A stretch of 8,154 nt of DNA. It comes from an uncultured Prevotellaceae bacterium. GTDB taxonomy: Bacteria; Bacteroidota; Bacteroidia; Bacteroidales; Bacteroidaceae. Where the stretch lies: the NCBI GenBank assembly GCA_947306845.1, contig CAMZHP010000137.1, positions 1 through 8,154 of the forward strand, in the 5' to 3' direction. Made by a program: the position numbers and the translations under genes. This document shows positions 1-7,274 of this stretch, one piece after another. A model generated the notes under the pieces. It was not told the origin of the DNA and made no database searches. It saw only the letters and a list, made by a program, of their open reading frames with translations. Each line of letters begins with the position of its first letter. Position 1 is the first letter of the stretch.

Positions 1-457
1 ACATGGCCAGGTAAGGAGCGAGGAAAGAGGCGATAGCCTTGACAAACTGTCCGAAAGTAAGCGTAGAAGCCAGGTTCTTGTCACCGATGATGAGCATGGC
101 GAGCGGATTGATACTCGTCTGCATCAGGGCGTTACCGATTCCCAGGAGCGAGAAAGCCACCAGCATCACGCCGAAACTGTTTCCGAAAAGAGGAATCAGC
201 AGTGAGATGACCGTGACGATGAGTGACAGCAGCACCGTATTCTTACGTCCGATCTTGTTCATCAGCATCCCGGTGGGAACACTGAAGATAAGGAACCAGA
301 AGAACACCAGCGACGGGAACACGTTGGCTACAGAGTCTGTGAGTCCCAGGTCTTCCTTCACATAGTTGGAGGCTATGCCCACGAGGTCGACGAAGCCCAT
401 GCAGAAGAAGCAGAGCATCACTGGGATAAGGTAGATAGATTTATTTTGCTTGCTCAT
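1..457 (-). CDS. MFS sugar permease (FucP/GGP-like), 5' part only
   Basis: This is an inner-membrane transporter of the major facilitator superfamily, probably importing fructose released by the GH32 enzymes. Only the first 152 residues are present; the gene runs off the left edge. The start is the ATG at 457-455, giving a short polar N-terminus (MSKQNKS) followed at once by a hydrophobic helix. About five membrane segments are visible, near residues 8-30, 46-66, 74-91, 94-122 and 133-151. The loop after helix 2 has the MFS motif A signature, GMLMNKIGRK (residues 63-72). The segment GNALMQTSINPLAML in helix 4 resembles the FucP/glucose-galactose permease branch. It starts 40 bp after the upstream GH32 stop with no promoter visible between, so co-transcription is likely. 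The corresponding gene in the B. thetaiotaomicron levan PUL (BT1758) is also a monosaccharide permease. The family call is secure; fructose as substrate is inferred from context. Confidence 0.88.
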   Translation of the reverse strand, partial: MSKQNKSIYLIPVMLCFFCMGFVDLVGIASNYVKEDLGLTDSVANVFPSLVFFWFLIFSVPTGMLMNKIGRKNTVLLSLIVTVISLLIPLFGNSFGVMLVAFSLLGIGNALMQTSINPLAMLIIGDKNLASTLTFGQFVKAIASFLAPYLAM

Positions 458-497
458 TGTTAAGAATTTTGTTGTCTGGTTAGTAGAAGATCATTAT

Positions 498-2183
498 TTA
501 GAATCCTGCCAGCTGATAGACAGAGGCTTTGCCACCTTTGACCGTCAGTTTGCTGTAGGGTTCTGTTGGGAACACTAGATTGGTCATTGCCAGGCGGCCT
601 TCGGCATCGAACACCTCGATGCTGCATCGGTCGATGAAGATCCTGAATTGGCGGATATTGCCATAGACGGGAGCAGTGGTCTCCACGGGGAATGCCTCAC
701 TGAAAGCAGTGTCACCACTTTTTTCGCGGTTCATGGTAAAGGTCTTGGCAGCCTTATCGTAGCGCATGGTCACCTGCTCACCTTTGGTATTCGACAGTGT
801 CAGTGTCATCGGTCCTTTGGCATCCACCACGATCTCACAAGCCTCAGTGGGATTTGCCGTCTTCTTGCCACGCAGAGCGAGCAATTCCTTCGACGGGGTT
901 ACGCCACAATAATACTGTCCATTGTATTCAAAGAGGTCGAGGTCGCGTGGCACGCTGTTGGCAGAACGGAACTGCTTGGTAGGCACCTCGTTGGCATATT
1001 GCCAGTTGGACATCCATGCCAAAGCCACTCTCCGTCCGTCGGGTGCATTGTCGAAGGTGACGGTGGCATAGTGGTCCTTGCCGTAATCCATCCACCGTGT
1101 GTCCTTGTGGTCGCAAGTGAAGGTATGGCCGTCGAAATCACCCACAAAATACTGTGTGGCGCTGCCACCAAATGGTCCGCCAGGATTGATGTTGCAGATG
1201 AGCATCCACTTCTGTGTGTCGGTGCCACGCACCTGCAGTTTCATCAAGTCGGGACATTCCCAAACACCGTCATGGTTGCCATATCCTTTTCCGAAAGCGC
1301 TCTCAAATTTCCAGTTTTTCAAGTCCTTTGACGAATAGATGCGCATCTCCTGTCCCACAGCCAGCACCAGGTTCCAAGCCTGCAACTCAGGGTTCCAGAA
1401 TGCCTTGGGATCACGGAAGTCAGGTTCGTTGGAGGTAAGGATAGGATTGTCGATTTCTTTGACGAAGGTCTTGCCATTGTCTTTGGAGACAGCCATCGAC
1501 TGCACCTGATGCTGTCCTGCAGAGGTGTAGAAAGCCACCACGCGGTCATTTTTCTTGTCGACCACACATGAGCCACTGAAAATGGTTCCCAGAGCATCTG
1601 GCTCGACCGCCGTGGGCTGGGCATCCCAATGAAGGAGGTCACGGCTGGTGGAATGTCCCCATGTCATGTTCTCCCATTGAGAGCCATAAGGATTCCACTG
1701 GTAATAAAGATGCCATTGGCCATCTTTGTAGAACATGCCATTGGGATCGTTCATCCATCCATATTCCGGTGTATGGTGATAAATGGGACGGAAACGCTCT
1801 CTGTTGGTCGTGTCGAACTCATCACTTAGTCTCATCTCACGCCAGCAGATGAAATCCTTGACAGCCCCTGTGGCTCGCCGGTCACCGTGGAATGTGATGT
1901 CGAGCAACACATCCTTGCTCTTGAGCCGGCCGAGGTCAAGTGGCACGAAATAGTCCACTTTATCCACTGCCAGTTTCACATTGAACGACTGCATTTGCTG
2001 GTTATCCACCAGCACACGCACGTTGGCATTCTCTACTTTCTCCTGCACAGGCAGCAACAGATACTTGCTACTGACCTTCACCCTTTTCATGGCATGGCTG
2101 TCGCCGAGAAGCTGGGGGGCTTGCGCATAGACAGCCAGTGTCATCATCAAGGTTGCCACAATTGCCGTTAATTTCCTTGTCAT
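498..2183 (-). CDS. GH32 beta-fructosidase with N-terminal DUF4980-like domain, periplasmic
   Basis: This glycoside hydrolase family 32 enzyme probably acts as an exo-fructosidase that frees fructose from fructan oligosaccharides in the periplasm. The 561-residue protein begins with a type I signal peptide (basic MTRK, hydrophobic core, cleavage likely after A20 in VYA/Q) and has no lipobox. Residues about 25-125 form a beta-rich N-terminal module of the kind placed before GH32 in Bacteroidota proteins (DUF4980-like). The five-bladed catalytic domain starts near residue 131. All three catalytic motifs are intact: WMNDPNG with nucleophile D146, FRDPK with stabiliser D258, and WECPD with acid/base E309. 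The C-terminal beta-sandwich covers about 425-561 and includes MTNLVFP. It has its own upstream promoter candidate and a leader of about 120 nt, and is followed by the permease. Position and signal type match BT1759. Endo versus exo action and linkage preference are not readable here. Confidence 0.95.
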   Translation of the reverse strand: MTRKLTAIVATLMMTLAVYAQAPQLLGDSHAMKRVKVSSKYLLLPVQEKVENANVRVLVDNQQMQSFNVKLAVDKVDYFVPLDLGRLKSKDVLLDITFHGDRRATGAVKDFICWREMRLSDEFDTTNRERFRPIYHHTPEYGWMNDPNGMFYKDGQWHLYYQWNPYGSQWENMTWGHSTSRDLLHWDAQPTAVEPDALGTIFSGSCVVDKKNDRVVAFYTSAGQHQVQSMAVSKDNGKTFVKEIDNPILTSNEPDFRDPKAFWNPELQAWNLVLAVGQEMRIYSSKDLKNWKFESAFGKGYGNHDGVWECPDLMKLQVRGTDTQKWMLICNINPGGPFGGSATQYFVGDFDGHTFTCDHKDTRWMDYGKDHYATVTFDNAPDGRRVALAWMSNWQYANEVPTKQFRSANSVPRDLDLFEYNGQYYCGVTPSKELLALRGKKTANPTEACEIVVDAKGPMTLTLSNTKGEQVTMRYDKAAKTFTMNREKSGDTAFSEAFPVETTAPVYGNIRQFRIFIDRCSIEVFDAEGRLAMTNLVFPTEPYSKLTVKGGKASVYQLAGF

Positions 2184-2309
2184 GCTCTTAATAGTTTTAT
2201 GTTTTTAGTCATCTGTCACTCTCAAAATGTTATCCTAAAAAACAATCTCTCACCTAACAAAAACCTAAAATACTACTTATACTAAGCTATGTGATTGACT
2301 TTTCTGTGG

Positions 2310-2317
2310 CAAAGATA
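2310..2317 (-). promoter_or_regulatory. Candidate sigma-ABfr promoter -7 element (TATCTTTG)
   Basis: On the minus strand this octamer reads TATCTTTG, an exact match to the Bacteroidota housekeeping -7 consensus TAnnTTTG. It lies 126 bp upstream of the GH32 start at 2183, so transcription would begin near 2303 with a 5' leader of about 120 nt. The -33 element (consensus TTTG or TTG, about 19-21 bp upstream) is poor: only GTGGTG-like sequence is present there. A weak -33 box would fit a promoter that depends on an activator, which is usual for PUL genes, but that is inference. Confidence 0.55.
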
Positions 2318-2336
2318 GCCTAATTTTTGCTACACC

Positions 2337-2372
2337 ACGATAAATCATGTTTCAATTAATAACATAAATCGT
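2337..2372. repeat. Imperfect inverted repeat with internal direct repeat, possible operator
   Basis: On the plus strand, ACGATAAATCATGTT (2337-2351) and AACATAAATCGT (2361-2372) form an imperfect dyad: ACGAT pairs with ATCGT and ATGTT pairs with AACAT, around a short internal mismatch. The same stretch holds the heptamer ATAAATC twice in the same orientation (2340-2346 and 2364-2370, 24 bp apart). Relative to the predicted transcription start this is about -34 to -69, where an activator would bind. The PUL regulator expected for this locus is an HTCS protein with an AraC-type DNA-binding domain. The site is A+T-rich and short, so chance cannot be excluded. Confidence 0.35.
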
Positions 2373-2402
2373 TCATGTAACAATTTTTACCTTATGAGTA
2401 CG

Positions 2403-3950
2403 TTATCGCCAGACGCTTTTGAGCTGGCGCACCTGAGCCTCATAGTCCCCTCCTGTTACGGAGAGTGTGTTGTAGATGGACTGTGGGAACACCAAGTTGG
2501 TCATCGACATGCTGCCGTTGCTGGTGAGCAATTCCACTGAGGACTGATCGACAAAGAAGTCGAGCGTTACCTTGGAGCCCACCGTGTTGAGAGGAGCCAG
2601 GATGGAGGGAAGAGAGAACGTCCCAGAGAAACGTGTTTGTCCCGTCTGAGCATTGCGGTGAGCAGCGACGGTGCGTGTGGTTGCGTTGACATCGACCACA
2701 TATTTCTCACCCTGGCCATTTTCGAGTGTTATCGTGCTGTTATGATCCAGGCTGACGGTGACACGCAACTGATAGGCATCGCTCACATCGAGGGTAGCGG
2801 TGGCTGGTTGCCATGCTCCGGCAATCTTGTCGATCTCGCTCACGACGGCGCTGGTGAGCAACGGCTTGCCATCTCTTTCCACCAATTTCAGCTCACGGGG
2901 CAACGTCATGGCAGAACGCCAAGGTTTGCAAGGCACGGCTCCCGCATACTCCCAGTTGTTCATCCATCCGATGAGCAGCCTACGATTGCCAGTGTTGCTC
3001 CAAGTGACGCCGGCATAGTTGTCCATGCCATAGTCGAGCCAAAGCGGATAATCGAGGGCATCAGGAGTGAAGTTGGTGCCATCAAACTGTCCCACGAAAT
3101 ACATGGTGCCCGAGCCCAAGACCGGGCCGCCAGGATTGACGCTCACGATGAGCACCCATTTCTTCTGTCCGTTGCAATCGAGGGAGATGAGGTCGGGACA
3201 TTCCCACTGCAGACTGGGTCTTCCTGCCAAAGGCACGAAGAAATTGCTTAGGAAAGTCCATTTTTTCAGGTCTGATGAAGCATAGAAATCGATTCCCATT
3301 TTCCATCCCTTGGCCAGCGCCATCACCCATTTCTTTGACTCCTCATGCCAGAACACCTTGGGGTCGCGCAGATTGTCATCATTGTTGGCGATAACGGGGT
3401 TTTGATTATATCGGGTGAACGATTTTCCACCGTCGGTGCTGTAGGCCAACGACTGTTGCTGTGCTCCGCTTGCCGAAGTATAGAGCGCCACCATGGCGTT
3501 GGCTCCAAATCCAGCCGTGTTGTCCTTGTCAATCACCGCTGAACCAGAGAAGACGTCACCCAGGTCGTCGCGTGTCAAAGCCACAGCCTGCTCGGTCCAA
3601 TGCAGCATGTCGGTAGAAGTGGCATGTCCCCACGACATGTTTCCCCAGTCGTTGCCCTGAGGGTTGTACTGATAGAAAAGATGGTAAGTGCCATCGGCAT
3701 ACACCATGCCATTGGGGTCGTTCATCCAATTGCGGGCAGGTGTGAAGTGGATCTGAGGACGGTATTGCTCATTGCGTCCGCTGTTGGCTGGAGGCTGAGG
3801 ATTATCGACGGGCTGTTCTTTCGGATCATCGATAATAGGGTTGTAACTAGGTTTTGTATCGTCATCCTTTGAACAGCCAGAAATGATAGCCGCCAGAGCG
3901 ACGGCTACCATTAGAGGAGACTTGAAAAAAACTTTCCTCATTATTTCCAT
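2403..3950 (-). CDS. GH32 surface lipoprotein, candidate endo-levanase/fructanase
   Basis: This second GH32 enzyme is predicted to be anchored on the outer face of the outer membrane, where it would make the first cuts in the fructan. The 515-residue protein has a lipoprotein signal peptide with lipobox ISGC (lipidated C26), followed directly by SKDDD, which fits the Bacteroidota lipoprotein export signal for surface display. A Pro/Asp-rich linker (about residues 33-59) then leads to the catalytic domain from about 63. The catalytic residues are D78 (WMNDPNG), D196 (LRDPK) and E250 (WECPD). The C-terminal beta-sandwich spans about 365-515. It lacks the N-terminal module of the downstream GH32. 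Two in-frame starts are possible: ATG at 3950 and ATG at 3941 (MRKVFFK...), and the shorter one gives a more typical signal peptide. It lies 9 bp after the DUF4960 gene and occupies the position of the endo-levanase BT1760. Endo action and levan specificity are inferred from position only. Confidence 0.94.
   Translation of the reverse strand: MEIMRKVFFKSPLMVAVALAAIISGCSKDDDTKPSYNPIIDDPKEQPVDNPQPPANSGRNEQYRPQIHFTPARNWMNDPNGMVYADGTYHLFYQYNPQGNDWGNMSWGHATSTDMLHWTEQAVALTRDDLGDVFSGSAVIDKDNTAGFGANAMVALYTSASGAQQQSLAYSTDGGKSFTRYNQNPVIANNDDNLRDPKVFWHEESKKWVMALAKGWKMGIDFYASSDLKKWTFLSNFFVPLAGRPSLQWECPDLISLDCNGQKKWVLIVSVNPGGPVLGSGTMYFVGQFDGTNFTPDALDYPLWLDYGMDNYAGVTWSNTGNRRLLIGWMNNWEYAGAVPCKPWRSAMTLPRELKLVERDGKPLLTSAVVSEIDKIAGAWQPATATLDVSDAYQLRVTVSLDHNSTITLENGQGEKYVVDVNATTRTVAAHRNAQTGQTRFSGTFSLPSILAPLNTVGSKVTLDFFVDQSSVELLTSNGSMSMTNLVFPQSIYNTLSVTGGDYEAQVRQLKSVWR
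3858..3875 (-). other. Lipidation Cys and surface-export signal of the GH32 lipoprotein
   Basis: These codons encode C26-S-K-D-D-D31, immediately after the lipobox residues I-S-G. A Cys followed within two residues by a run of acidic residues matches the lipoprotein export signal described in Bacteroides and Capnocytophaga, which directs lipoproteins to the cell surface. It supports an extracellular location for this enzyme, in contrast to the non-lipidated GH32 downstream. Confidence 0.75.
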
Positions 3951-3959
3951 GTATTATTT

Positions 3960-5486
3960 TTACCTTGTCTTCAAGTATTCCAATGAATTTTTGGCAAGAG
4001 TAAGAACATTGTCTTGGAATCTGTTGTTTTTCGGACGGGCACTCTTGTCGGGTGTGCCATCAGGATTCTTCATCGAGAACTCGCACCCACCATTGCCGAT
4101 GCAGAGCACGGTACCCTTGTAGTCAGTGTTGCCCTGCTGTGCCTCAAACACGTTGAACTGGCTGACCCAATCGATCTGGGAGTCCCAGGTGCCGAGCGGA
4201 TAGATGCCGAAAGTCTGGGTGAGTTGAGCATAGCAACTTTCCTCCTGGTTGCCGATGCCTGTGTACAATGACGGCAGGTTGAAGAAGAGGCAGTTGTGGT
4301 CTTCTGTCCATCCCGGTCCCTTGAAGGCGATAAGTTTGGTGCGGTCGTTCGACTCCACCTCGAGTCCCTTGTAGATGGGATGTGATGAATGATCCTTGGA
4401 GAAGCGTCCACCCGGATTGAGTTGGACAGCCATCTTCCACACATCGTTGTTGATACCACCCACTCCCGTGCCAATGACATGGTCGTTGGCTTTCATGTCA
4501 TCGAGGTTGAGGCGTCCGAGATGTCCGATATAGGTAGTGGCGTGGCTCCAGAGCAAGAGGCTTCCGCCCTCCTTATACCATTGCTTGATGATGGGTGTGG
4601 CAGCAGTCACCACTTCGGGCACATTCCATACGGCATCCTCACCCACTCCCTCAAGGTCACGCAACCAGAAGAGCACACGGAAGGGATCCACATCGCTGGC
4701 CTGTTTCACGTCGCCGAAATAGACATACTGTGCAGTGGGATAGGTGTCATGCAGCCAAAGCCATGCAGAAGCCTCGTCGTCATCACCCTCATTGATGAGT
4801 TGCTCGGGTGTGGGATAGATGCTCAGGAAACCGATAGCCGTCTTTCCGATGCGGAGTGAAGCCTTGGTGGAAAGAGCCGTACCTTTTTCATTCACAGCAG
4901 TGAGCGTCACATCCCAGATGTCACCTGTCTGCACATCGCTGATGGTGTAACTTGTAGCGGAACCAGGAAGTGTCTCATTGATGGTCCGTTTGCCGTTAGT
5001 GGCAATGAACTTGATGTTTGTGGCATCGGCAGCCCTGTTCCATTCCACCAGTGCGTCGTATCCTCCGGTCTTGTCAAGTTGTCTCATCTGCAGTCCGCTG
5101 ATGCTGGTGGCACCCTCTCGCATGTAACTCTTCACCACACCGTTGGAGAAATTGTTGCCGTCGGTCAGTTTGAACACATATTCAAAAGGCACATTAGTGG
5201 GCACATTGGTCTGAGTGTAGCTTGTGCCAGAGACGATCTCGCTGGCGAAGAGTGTACCATTGCGATAAATGATCACTTGCATCTGTCCTCCCTGTGAAGG
5301 CCATGTCCAAGTGTAGTCATCGCCATTGAGTTGGCCATTGATCTGGCTGGCATCGGGAGCGCTGAGCACCATGGCCTCACGCTCGTAGTCCTTGTCCTGG
5401 CAAGATGTCATCATCATGCCCACAATGCATTGACAAATGATCAAAGGGATACTTATCAGTGCCTGTCTGTTTATCTTCGTAGTCAT
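3960..5486 (-). CDS. DUF4960 lipoprotein, surface fructan-binding protein in SusE/F position
   Basis: This is probably an outer-membrane glycan-binding lipoprotein that captures fructan for the adjacent SusC/SusD complex. The 508-residue protein has a lipoprotein signal peptide with lipobox MTSC (C29), then QDKDYE, an acidic stretch compatible with surface export. Two beta-rich modules that look like Fn3/Ig domains follow, at about residues 39-125 and 127-214. The C-terminal part, about 217-506, resembles DUF4960. That domain has a GATase/ThuA-like look: GGSLLLWSHATT at 307-318 and HPIYKGLE at 369-376. No enzymatic activity can be assigned. The gene lies 26 bp after susD and 9 bp before the GH32 lipoprotein, the same slot as the levan-binding protein BT1761. 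The start at 5486 is the first ATG giving a complete signal peptide; no Shine-Dalgarno is visible, only A+T-rich sequence, as is common in this phylum. The binding role is known for the position and inferred here. Confidence 0.85.
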   Translation of the reverse strand: MTTKINRQALISIPLIICQCIVGMMMTSCQDKDYEREAMVLSAPDASQINGQLNGDDYTWTWPSQGGQMQVIIYRNGTLFASEIVSGTSYTQTNVPTNVPFEYVFKLTDGNNFSNGVVKSYMREGATSISGLQMRQLDKTGGYDALVEWNRAADATNIKFIATNGKRTINETLPGSATSYTISDVQTGDIWDVTLTAVNEKGTALSTKASLRIGKTAIGFLSIYPTPEQLINEGDDDEASAWLWLHDTYPTAQYVYFGDVKQASDVDPFRVLFWLRDLEGVGEDAVWNVPEVVTAATPIIKQWYKEGGSLLLWSHATTYIGHLGRLNLDDMKANDHVIGTGVGGINNDVWKMAVQLNPGGRFSKDHSSHPIYKGLEVESNDRTKLIAFKGPGWTEDHNCLFFNLPSLYTGIGNQEESCYAQLTQTFGIYPLGTWDSQIDWVSQFNVFEAQQGNTDYKGTVLCIGNGGCEFSMKNPDGTPDKSARPKNNRFQDNVLTLAKNSLEYLKTR

Positions 5487-5512
5487 AATAATCGATGATT
5501 AAAGTTTTGATT

Positions 5513-7252
5513 CTAATAGCCTTTGTTCTGAGTATAAAGTCCGGGCACGTAGAAGAGCTGGATGTAAGGGATGGGGAAGTACTCATTCTTGCCCGGTGTG
5601 TAATGGGCATCCTTGTAGTACTGAGCATAGGCCTGGCCGTCGTACACGCTGTTCTGCTCTTTCTCGAAGAATTCGTTGAGGGTCTTCGAAGCAATACCCC
5701 AGCGGCGGAGGTCGAAGTAGCGTCCGTTCTCCATGGCCAGTTCGAGTCGGCGCTCCCACTGCAAGCACTGGCGAGCCTGTTCCTTGCTCTGGAAATAAGA
5801 GGCGGGATAGAGGGCAATGTCGCACTGGTCGGCAGCATACTGGATATGCTTGGCCACCGAATTCTTGGCACGCTGGCGAATATCATTGATGATGGTGCGA
5901 GCAGCCTCCAGAGCCCCAGTCTCGATGAGTGCCTCGGCACGCATGAGCATCACGTCGGTATAGCGGAGCACGTAGTCGTTCATGGCGAAAGCCTGCCATG
6001 GATTGTCGAATGTCTCACCCTTGGAGCGCTGCGGCACTTCCTTCAGCGATGCATAGTAGCCATAGGTGCTGGGGTTACGCGAGTTGTCCTTGGTCATGGT
6101 ATATTCGGTCTCGTATTTGTACGGGAAGGAAGGCAGACCTACAGTATGGAAGAGGCGCGGATCCCATTTCTGTGCTGTCGGCACACCGTTCACAGGATAG
6201 GCAATCTCATCGTTGTAGTTGTTGAACATGGGCAGTCCGTCCTTGGTCTTGAACGCATTGACGAGGTTCTGAGATGGCTTATGGAAGTCCCATCCGCAAG
6301 ACCACATTCCCCAGCAGCCATTGAGCATGTTGCTCCAGTTGCCACGTCCGAAGAGCGTATTGTCGTCCTGATAGTCGGAATGCTGCACAGCGAAGATGCT
6401 CTCCTTTGAGTTTTTGTACTCAGGCAGGAAGATGTCGCCGAAGTCCTCCAGATAGCCATAGTTGGACTGCTGCACCTCCTGGGTGTATTTCAGCACTTCC
6501 TGCATATACTGGCTGTTGATATGGCTTACACCTGTGCTTGCTTCATATCCGTCGCCCCATGCCATAGTCAGATAGCACTTAGCCAGATAAGCGGCAGCAG
6601 CGATCTTGTTGGCTCTTCCGCCTTCAGCCTGCGTCACAGGCAGTACGTCATAGGCAGCCTTGAAGTCGGCTACGATCTTATCCATGAGTTCAGCATGTGT
6701 AAACGCGTTGTTGGGAGTTTGCTCCTCGGTGTGGTTGCTGTAAACCTCCTCATCGACCCAGGGCACCTGGTTCCAGAGTTGCACCAGTTTGAAGTAGAAA
6801 TGGGCACGGAGGAATCTCACCTCACCCTCACGGACAGCCTTAGTGGCAGCACCGAGTTTCTCGTCACCATATTCTTTGAGCGACACCAGTGCGCGGTTGC
6901 AGCGGCTGATGGAGCAATAGAGATGATACCACATCTCGTCCATGTGGTCAGGGGTGGAAGCAGTGAGTGTCGACCACACCTCGAAGGGATGGTAGTTGGT
7001 GTCAGTAGTACCCGACCCGCCTTTGAACGCGTCATCACTGGTAAGGTCGCCGTATGGCCAAAGGTTGAAGGGATAAGTATACCAGTCATCGCCAAGTTTT
7101 GCGTATGCTGATGTCACCATCTCGTTGGGCTGGCTCATGGCGAGGTCCTCGCTGATGACACCCTTTGGCTCAACGTCGATGAAATCGTCGCAAGAAGTCA
7201 GCGTACCGCAGAGCAGGAGTCCTGCACAGAATGCTTGATATATTGCTTTCAT
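5513..7252 (-). CDS. SusD/RagB-family nutrient-binding outer-membrane lipoprotein
   Basis: This is the SusD-type lid protein that binds the glycan at the cell surface and opens and closes over its SusC partner. The 579-residue product has a lipobox LTSC (C21) followed by the family-typical CDDFIDVEPKGVISE. Helical TPR-like repeats make up much of the N-terminal half, with EVRFLRAHFYFKLVQLW near residues 144-160. The late SusD signature RRLELAMENGRYFDLRRWGI lies at 501-520, and the protein ends in PIPYIQLFYVPGLYTQNKGY, close to the usual SusD ending (LTQNPGY). Length is within the normal range and no disruption is seen. It starts 22 bp after the susC stop and has a good Shine-Dalgarno-like AAAGGA upstream. 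Fructan as ligand is inferred from the GH32 neighbours; SusD proteins are too divergent for the ligand to be read from sequence. Confidence 0.96.
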   Translation of the reverse strand: MKAIYQAFCAGLLLCGTLTSCDDFIDVEPKGVISEDLAMSQPNEMVTSAYAKLGDDWYTYPFNLWPYGDLTSDDAFKGGSGTTDTNYHPFEVWSTLTASTPDHMDEMWYHLYCSISRCNRALVSLKEYGDEKLGAATKAVREGEVRFLRAHFYFKLVQLWNQVPWVDEEVYSNHTEEQTPNNAFTHAELMDKIVADFKAAYDVLPVTQAEGGRANKIAAAAYLAKCYLTMAWGDGYEASTGVSHINSQYMQEVLKYTQEVQQSNYGYLEDFGDIFLPEYKNSKESIFAVQHSDYQDDNTLFGRGNWSNMLNGCWGMWSCGWDFHKPSQNLVNAFKTKDGLPMFNNYNDEIAYPVNGVPTAQKWDPRLFHTVGLPSFPYKYETEYTMTKDNSRNPSTYGYYASLKEVPQRSKGETFDNPWQAFAMNDYVLRYTDVMLMRAEALIETGALEAARTIINDIRQRAKNSVAKHIQYAADQCDIALYPASYFQSKEQARQCLQWERRLELAMENGRYFDLRRWGIASKTLNEFFEKEQNSVYDGQAYAQYYKDAHYTPGKNEYFPIPYIQLFYVPGLYTQNKGY

Positions 7253-7260
7253 AATTGATT

Positions 7261-7266
7261 TCCTTT
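7261..7266 (-). promoter_or_regulatory. Shine-Dalgarno-like site of the susD-type gene
   Basis: The minus strand reads AAAGGA with about eight bases between AGGA and the ATG at 7252-7250. This supports the chosen susD start. It is notable because the other genes here have only A+T-rich upstream sequence, as is usual in Bacteroidota. Confidence 0.5.
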
Positions 7267-7274
7267 AATAGTGA

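Larger units (their letters stand above)
2184..2402. other. A+T-rich intergenic region between the two GH32 genes
   Basis: This 219-bp gap is far longer than the other gaps in the cluster (9-40 bp) and visibly richer in A+T than the flanking genes. It contains a Bacteroidota-type promoter element, a pair of short repeats upstream of it and a leader of about 120 nt before the downstream GH32. No open reading frame with a plausible start, no tRNA-like structure and no convincing intrinsic terminator was seen. It most likely marks the boundary between two transcription units of the same locus. Confidence 0.7.

Noticed and set aside
39..365. A 108-codon open frame on the plus strand.
   Set aside because: The minus strand here encodes an MFS permease with membrane helices and motif A. 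That frame has no stop in the window because the gene runs off the edge.
648..1331. A 227-codon open frame on the plus strand.
   Set aside because: It is antisense to the GH32 gene with intact catalytic motifs, and the product has no family features.
2281..2291. Short inverted repeat (CTTA/TAAG) within the leader, considered as a riboswitch or hairpin element.
   Set aside because: A four-pair stem with a three-base loop is common by chance in this A+T-rich stretch, and no known riboswitch pattern surrounds it.
2377..2390. Inverted repeat GTAA/TTAC just after the lipoprotein GH32 stop, considered as a terminator.
   Set aside because: The stem is only four A+T-rich pairs with a six-base loop and no following U-run, too weak for an intrinsic terminator.
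2637..3251. A 204-codon open frame on the plus strand.
   Set aside because: It is the antisense shadow of the lipoprotein GH32 gene, with no independent promoter or start signal seen.
5495..6409. A 304-codon open frame on the plus strand.
   Set aside because: It lies wholly antisense to the clear SusD gene (with a few bases over its end). Its product shows no recognisable domain. Long antisense frames are expected opposite biased G+C-rich coding sequence.
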